From Tubulanus polymorphus (Eukaryota > Nemertea > Palaeonemertea > Tubulaniformes > Tubulanidae), in contig NC_134035.1 in assembly GCF_964204645.1 (NCBI RefSeq), forward strand, positions 7,936,501-8,000,500: a stretch of DNA of 64,000 nt. The letters are read 5' to 3'. A program made the position numbers and the translations under genes. Within the stretch, counting starts at the first letter, position 1. Each line of letters begins with the position of its first letter. Below the pieces are notes generated by a model. That model was given only the letters and a program-made list of their open reading frames with translations, ran no database searches and was not told where the DNA came from. Shown here in pieces: positions 57,411 to 64,000 of the stretch.

Positions 57411-59429
57411 TCGAATCACAGAAATGCAATCTACGTAAGTTCTTTCAACGACGAAAAACAAATACCATAAATATACACAAGCTCGTCAATCATTACAGTT
57501 AGCAAATTAAACGATTATTAATTCATTCGGTTAAATATTTACAGCAGCGTCGAAAAATACATCACGATCTTCGAAACGCAGTTAAAAAACCTTCTTAATC
57601 CAGTCTACTATTCCGGTGTTCATACCGATCGTACCTATTTATTTCTCCATTCCCGAATATTCTGGATTAAGCAGATTTTAGCGGCGACTCATTTTACCGC
57701 TTATAAACAACGCTCGAACTCGACGTTTTCCCGTAATTATCACATGGGAAATAAATGCGAACTTCGTTCATTCTGGATTAATCAATAGTTTGAGGCGTGG
57801 GCGAATCTCGTCTTATCTTTTAGTAAAATATCAGCTTTTTTTAGAAAATATCATCAGAATCCGATAAAAGATAAATCGTAAAGAGAATTCGACGTAGCAA
57901 CAATTATCGTCACTTTTAATATAGATTCTAGCGTTCGCAAACCTCAACGTGCTATAATAGCTATCAACATCAGTTCACTTTTTCAATGACATTCTACGTG
58001 CGTATCAATATTGTGCATCTAAAAATCATGGACAATGTTGTCAACTAATTGTTTCAAGTCCCCAGGGCCCGGTTTTATCATTGACAGAGTTGAGTTAGCC
58101 CCCGGGTTATAGGTTAACACCAGTCAATGAAACCGTGCCCAGAGTTTGACCGAAGTAGATCTTACAACATTCAGGTGTCTGTGGCATAAGCATATTTGTG
58201 CATTCAAATCATACAGCAGACTCCACAAATCTAGGTAATCCATTCATTAACCCGTCAAAACCAGTAGGATGATAAAAAGTTTTTCTGAAAATCTACACCG
58301 GTTGCCTGTGCTACCGCTACAAGCAGCGGAGTCTACCGTACACTACGTCGATGATACCACGGACTTTCAGATCCACGATACTAAGTTTGTGATGGACTCT
58401 ACACTATACTAAGTCAAGGGTCGAGTTCGAATGGTCATTGTTTAGTACGGATTTCAAGATCGACTAAGTAAGCATCAGGGCCAGTTGCGCCGAAATGGCC
58501 TCAATTCGAGACTGGTCTTAGCCGATCTTCGTTCCATAACTCTTGGCGTCATAACCAAGCAATCGGGATTAATATAAATGGAAATATTCTCTTTGATCAT
58601 TCAGTTAGATCCTTAAATAAACATTTTTTGTGTTAAACATCAGTTTTGCGCATCGCTCATGATCAACAACAGCGTATTTTATCATCATTATATTTTTGAA
58701 GGATATCTTCGAAAATGTAACCGAATTCTCAGACAGAAACACGTAATGAAGACTTCTTTAAATCAAAGCACCATCCTATCATAATAACACGTACATAAAT
58801 CTGATTCATAAAAACATTGAAATTAGAAATTTTGAACAGATACGAACGAAGACATCATGGTAGCCATTGCATTTACATTATTTTTTTTTTAATTCCGACA
58901 AAATGCACCACTATGAGACAACCTATACCAGAAAAAAAACTCATGGTCTAAAACCGAAATTGATGTCTGTAAATGTCGGTTCAAGCAGGTACATGTAGCG
59001 TATCGCTTCATTTTCGACCAAAAGCGATATTTCAACTTTTTTTCTTCAAATGTCATCATAACTTGCGACGAAGCGGGATGTGTCATTTGCATTCACGAGT
59101 AGAAGTCATCATTATTCGCCGAATGAAGATACACATTGCCGGTCGATAATCGCATGCAGGCCAGGGCAGGCAACAAAGCGCTACGCACGCACACACACGC
59201 ACAGCGGTATGAAAGCGAAAAATCAGCATCCAAAAAGAGTCGACTGTCGTATATTGTTCATATTCGCAAAGTATTTTTTTTATTATCGATAATAATGTTT
59301 TTAACCACCGAAATTGAAATTCGATGGAACTGACATTGTTGTGAAGTTGTAGCCGCCGGCTTGCTCTATTCGTTTTGATTCTGTAAATAGAGCAACGATT
59401 CATTAATAATGATTACTGATAATCGAATA

Positions 59430-59720
59430 TACGTACATAGGCTTCCTACGAACCAGTTATTCCTGGATATACCGGTAAGTTGGGTTCCTACGAATCAGAC
59501 ATTCCCGGCTATGCCTTTAAGTTTTCAAGGAGATATTTCAAATTTCGAGGAAGTGTCTGCATCATTTTTATATCCCAATTACTGTAGACTGCTCCTAAAT
59601 CGGTACTGTTTATCTCGGAAAACCGATAATTTGGTGGTGTCCTATGCAAATTCCTATCCTTTCTTTGGTAACCACAATAACTGTACCATAGGCGTAGTCA
59701 ACTTACTGCACAACTTTCTA
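59430..59720 (+). repeat. Dispersed ~150-bp repeat, copy 1 (also 61855-61990 and 63405-63560)
   Basis: The shared order is a CATTCC(T/C)GGATAT start, AAGGAGTTTTTAAGGAGA, CGAGGAAGTGTCTGCAT, then CTCCTAAATC.GTACTGTTTA and TCTC.G.AAACC. Three copies lie within 4 kb, two of them in IPO7 introns and this one just downstream. Non-coding. Confidence 0.75.
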
Positions 59721-59841
59721 ATATAAAAATTTCTAATTGCCTATTACTCAAAATGGAAGGAGTTTAAAAGGAGTTTCTGACATTCAGCTCAAATTAAAGG
59801 AGTTTCAAACATCTTTAAACGCATATTTAGTTAAGTAGTTT

Positions 59842-62800
59842 TTAAGGAATCGAGAAGTTGTAAGGAGCCTGACAAGGTAAACCACCGATATAAGACGAAG
59901 ATCTAGTACACATACCTGCCGCTGCGAGGCGCTGGTCGGCGAGAGTGAACACCTCTTTCAAATCGTTCATTTGATCAGGGGTTAATACGGAGGTTAATGC
60001 GTTATACCAGGCTGGATCAGTATGCTGCAAACCTGCAAATAAAGTCCATTTTGTCAAGTGAAATTCAATCAATTCTTAAACCCTTTCTCTGTGTCTACTC
60101 TGCAATGTAGCGCGTATTCATCCATCACATCATTTATTAATTTTCACATTTTTTTCTACTAACATAGGGCGTAAAACTGTTAGTGAAAAGGGGTTCAGGT
60201 CCGGACTGAAATGCCCAAACATTCGTTTAAGTTAACCTTCACATAAATATCCGGGTAACAGTAATGCAGTTTTCATTTTCACTTATTTAATCTATCTACA
60301 GGTTGAATTCGAGCCAGTGATAGCTGAAATTTTTTCGAATGCAACATTTTTGTTATAACTTACTCGAATATAACAATTTAAAGGACATAACCGTTATAAC
60401 AACCAGATTTTTTGCTCCCCCGAAGTTCAATGTTCCTCTGTTCTATGAATAAGTCAAAATATAACCCATCTGCGCTATTAAAGCTTATCCATTGTGATTT
60501 CTTGTAAACTGTCAAAAATCTCTTGACACATAGCGCAAAATGAGCGACCTTATCTCTCTTCAGGGATGAAAACAGCCCATATTGAAAAAGTCGGAAAATA
60601 TTTTCAAAAAAAAAAAAGAATTTTCTTGGGGAACAAAAATCAGTAACTTTTAGCCAAAAAACTTACTTCCTTTTGGTCAAAAGTTTGGGCCTGAATTAGA
60701 GCCGCTTTTTGAATGAGACGCCATATTGGTTTCTCCGACTCCACAGTTGTGCTAACAACTGCCGAAAACCGTCTTAAGGAGCACTCCTAACTACGGAGTG
60801 CTCCGATGTGACACCCGCGATTGAGGTGATTAAAGCGATTGAGGTGATTTACACTGTTCTCAGGAATAAAGAAAATGTTAGAAAAGGTCGGAAATCCGTC
60901 TATGGTCGGAAGATTTTCATCCCTGTCTCTTACTCTATCCATCAATCTTGTATAGAACTTACTTTCTAAAATGGATTTGAACACTTGGTATTCGTCGACG
61001 GGACAGTTATCGTCGTCCAACGGAGTCTGGTAACTTTCGAGCGCCGTCTCTTCGATACCGTCGTCGCTGAAATCATCGTCGCTGTCGTCGTTGTTAGCCT
61101 AGCAGACGCAAAACGAATAACAATCATTCAACGCACAGTTCGCGTGGGTTATAAGTGTTTGGCTCGTTTCAGAGCTATCTGTTAAACTAGAAATAAGCGA
61201 AAATGCTTCTTGGGCTCGGACTCCAAAATAACCATCTACTGTCATCGTTGTTAGCCTAGCAGACGCAAAACGAATAACAATCATTCAACGCACATTTCGC
61301 GTGGGTTATAAGTGTTTGACTCGTTTCAGAGCTATCTGTTAAACTAGAAATAAGCGAAAATGCTTCTTGGGCTCGGACTCCAAAATAACCATCTACTGTC
61401 GTCGTTGTTAGCCTAGCAGACGCAAAACAAATAACAATCATTCAACGCGCAGTTCGCGTGGGTTATAAGTGTTTGGCTCGTTTCAGAGCTATCTGTTAAA
61501 CTAGAAATAAGCGAAAACGCTTCTTGGGCTCGGACTACGAAATAACCATCTGCTGCTCGTAAATGCAAACCACTGCGCTATCGAAAACCGACAGAAAACT
61601 TACACTTTTTTGTAATTTTTCCAGATATTCAGCACTGGCTTCATCGATTTCATCCTCGTCACTTTCGAGATCGCCATCTACGAATTCATCGTCTTCCTCT
61701 TCATCGTCGTCGTCGTCGCTGTCATCTTCGTTAGCACGACCTATCCGTTGGAAACGGAAACATTCATTTTAACAATCGCAAACATTCAGTTGGGGGTAGT
61801 ACCTAGTACGTAATTATCATTAACTATCAGAAATCATGTTTCATCTTATATAGGGTCCCTACAGATCGGTCATTCCTGGATATAAGGAGTTTTTAAGGAG
61901 ATAATTTCAAGAGGAAGTGTCCGTCATCACTTCCATATCCCAATTGTTGTTGTAAACAGCTCTAAAAGCGTTTTCTGTTTAGAAGGAGTTTTTCAGGAAT
62001 CAAGGAGTTGTAGGGACCAGGCGCGGATCCAGGACAAAATTTTAGGGGTAGCACAAAATCAAAAGGGCAGGCATCCCCTTTAGATGCAATTCCCAAACAC
62101 TTGGGATTCTTTCCACCAAATAAAAACATAGTAATAATTTTCGGGGGCACATAGAAAACCTAGAGGGTAGCACGTGCCCCGTGTGCTACCCCCTAGATCC
62201 ATGCCTGGGGACCCTGTTATAGTAAAGCATGGAATGGCGAATCTGATAGGATTCGCTAACGTCAGCACAAAGTGCACCTTGGTCTACTTCAATTGATGTA
62301 AGATTGAAACGAGAATTCAAATTCTTACTTTCATAAGCTTTCTTTAATCCGGAGAACAGCATGAGAGCAGACGGCAGTATCTTCGCGGAGATATCATTCA
62401 CCGCCTGAGGACGATTATTGGTGCTCATTAAAGCGCACAGACCGAGTACGGCTATTTTACGGTCGTGCAATCTGTAATTGAAATCACCGAAATTAAACTT
62501 CCAACTTTTTTAAGATAATGAAATACCACATCGCCTGACGAGCGGCTTACAAGAACGTTAAGTTAACCATCGAATAAATACCGTAGCAACAATACAGTTT
62601 TCATTTTCGACAAGTCATTTAAAGAAAAGAAAATTCCCCGACTTTTTCCTCATTTCCAGAGCAAGTAGCCACCACCCTGCAGAACTCCGTAGGAAATATC
62701 TAGACAGTCGGCAGATTAACCTCGTCGCTCTCATAGGTAATGTAACGCCCCTCACCAGAGCATTTTCCCATATTCATATTTATTTTCGATTCAGTTCAGT

Positions 62801-63916
62801 ATTTGAAACACTGATTCGCCATCTATGAGTAAATAGTGTAACTAAATTGAAGCAGACGATCATTTAGAGCGTCTATACACCAGCGGCGCAGTGACTCACC
62901 ACACCAGCAATTGTAGTAAATGAATATATTTGCGACGTAAATATACGTCGCGCATGGTGAGAGGTCATTATTTGCGACGTAAATATACGTCGCGCACGGC
63001 AGCGAAGAGGTTTTAAGCATACGAATACACGAATCGCTTACCCGAGGAAACAATCGGTGTCGTGAATCCACTGTCGAAGGAACTGCACGGCGATCGACTC
63101 GTTCGTGTTCGGCAAGTGACGATTCTCGAGAAAATTCAACATATACGGCGTATTGTGATACAACGCGGCGATGACGACCTGTAAACACATCGTACGCAGT
63201 TCCGACGTTCGAACTTCGCGCGTCAAACGCTCGAGCGCTAACACGACGAACGAAGTGACGACGTTGTCTTCGATATGTCCTTTACACTGTAACAATATCA
63301 CCTCCAATAGTTTCGCGGCGTGGCATTCGGCGTCTTCACCCGACTCTCTCGTTAATATCTATACCAGCGAACATCGCGAAGAGAAAGATTAGAATAGTTA
63401 GAACGGATCAATCATTCCTGGATCTAAGGAGTTTTTAAGGAGAAAATTTCAAATTTCGAGGAAGTGTCTGCATTACTTTCATATCCATATCATAAAGAGA
63501 CACCTCCTAAATCAGTACTGTTTATCTCAGTAAACCATTAATTTAGCGGTTTTTGTAAACAAATTCTAATATCCTTTCTAATTCGGTAACCGCCTTAGTG
63601 AGGAACAAATCCTGGTCCTATATGTAACGATCCGATTTAGGCGTGCTGTGCAACTTATACAGTTTCCATAATTCCCCCACTTCTCTGATTTCCAAGTAAG
63701 TGATTTCCGATTCAATTTTACGTCAATCTATCCCAAAGAAAAATACTTTTCGCCCCTTTTTTAAGGACACACAATATGTATAACATCAACAGTAGTTATG
63801 GATGTTGAAAAGTGAACTTACAGCGTTGCACATGTTGTAAACTTTCCCTAATCGTTCAGACGTCAGGAAAGCAGCCGTATCTACGGTGACATAGTTGTGT
63901 AATGCGGGCATCATAT
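59842..63916 (-). CDS. IPO7: Importin-7/8, C-terminal part (5' end outside window)
   Basis: Exons on minus: 63822-63916, 63042-63358, 62329-62471, 61604-61740, 60963-61098, 59842-60032; the frame is kept throughout. Residues include [72 protein letters not shown], an Asp/Glu-rich loop ([16 protein letters not shown]) and [18 protein letters not shown]. These align along the last third of vertebrate IPO7/IPO8. The family is a beta-karyopherin that imports ribosomal proteins, histone H1 (with importin beta) and other cargo; the acidic loop is characteristic. IPO7 and IPO8 are vertebrate paralogues, so this is probably their single invertebrate counterpart. I end the CDS by reading through a possible donor at 59915 to a stop at 59842 ([14 protein letters not shown]). 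That is weakly like the usual GGY-F-P--FNFG tail. Confidence 0.92.
61084..61557 (-). repeat. 157-bp tandem triplication carrying the IPO7 exon acceptor
   Basis: Three units with exact 157-bp spacing (the GCCTAG acceptor at 61097, 61254 and 61411). Each contains the intron end CTAG followed by GCTAACAACGA, i.e. the true splice acceptor plus the first ~16 exon bases of the 60963-61098 exon. Units differ at only a handful of positions, so the amplification is recent. Confidence 0.93.
61855..61990 (+). repeat. Dispersed ~150-bp repeat, copy 2
   Basis: Same family as 59430-59720, in an IPO7 intron. It retains CATTCCTGGATATAAGGAG and TTTTTAAGGAGATAATTTCA; the end has drifted. Confidence 0.7.
63405..63560 (+). 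repeat. Dispersed ~150-bp repeat, copy 3
   Basis: Best-preserved copy, in the IPO7 intron before exon 63042-63358. It contains AAGGAGTTTTTAAGGAGAAA and CGAGGAAGTGTCTGCATTAC. Confidence 0.75.
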
Positions 63917-64000
63917 CTGTAATCGGCAAGCATTTTAACAAATAGTACTCCCGGAAGACATGATTATACTTGAACTCATACATTCACTATGAGATCTAAC

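Larger units (their letters stand above)
53966..59841. other. Tail-to-tail interval between RNASEK and IPO7
   Basis: The first ~0.9 kb is the RNASEK 3' UTR (AATAAA at 54878). A dead retrotransposon tail lies at 55090-55716 and a pogo-like MITE at 56985-57164. An ATC microsatellite lies at 57373-57410 and a dispersed repeat at 59430-59720. 55720-56980 and 57420-59420 show no coding signal that I can support and may contain the IPO7 3' UTR. Confidence 0.6.

Noticed and set aside
61563-61772. Ser-rich plus ORF
   Set aside because: Antisense of the Asp/Glu-rich importin-7 exon (GAT/GAC/GAA read backwards as TCN).

Overview
This is a 64 kb piece of an animal nuclear genome. It is intron-rich and AT-rich, and it is crowded with small DNA transposons, fold-back elements, tRNA-derived SINE-like repeats and tandem repeats. 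Every gene I could assemble is a conserved metazoan housekeeping gene split by GT-AG introns. Gene structure, the dense repeat load and one dispersed tRNA-like repeat with a 'TTTATATAGCGC' head suggest a marine invertebrate, probably a lophotrochozoan. I cannot place it further from sequence alone. Nothing here is bacterial.

Layout, left to right. RPL12 (minus, 1138-4057) has its last exon beyond the left edge. Its second intron carries two paralogous box C/D snoRNAs with a U30/SNORD30-type 18S guide. PTDSS2, a phosphatidylserine synthase (minus, 8477-14672), has ten coding exons. A repeat-filled stretch from 14.7 to 22.9 kb holds minisatellites, a decayed non-LTR retrotransposon, an AT-rich foreign-looking island and a ~1.2 kb inverted-repeat element. 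UBE2M, the NEDD8 E2 (plus, 22919-24719), has five exons. NUP160 (minus, 27563-46205) has 33 coding exons and lies tail to tail with UBE2M. PLEKHF/Phafin (minus, 48285-53005) has nine coding exons. RNASEK (plus, 53267-53965) has two exons and is head to head with PLEKHF across 261 bp. The C-terminal half-dozen exons of importin-7/8 (minus, 59842-63916) continue past the right edge.

The genes do not form a pathway. They cover translation (RPL12), lipid synthesis (PTDSS2), neddylation (UBE2M), nuclear pore and import (NUP160, IPO7), and endosome/V-ATPase biology (PLEKHF, RNASEK). The last two may share a bidirectional promoter.

The exon models are hand-built from conserved protein frames and splice consensus. 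The reading frame closes across every junction: NUP160 1443 aa, PTDSS2 478 aa, PLEKHF 280 aa, UBE2M 184 aa, RNASEK 98 aa. Most unusual observations concern repeats that have duplicated splice acceptors (PTDSS2 start exon, IPO7 acidic exon), the snoRNA pair, hammerhead-ribozyme-like motifs, and the AT-rich island at 19.3-20.4 kb.
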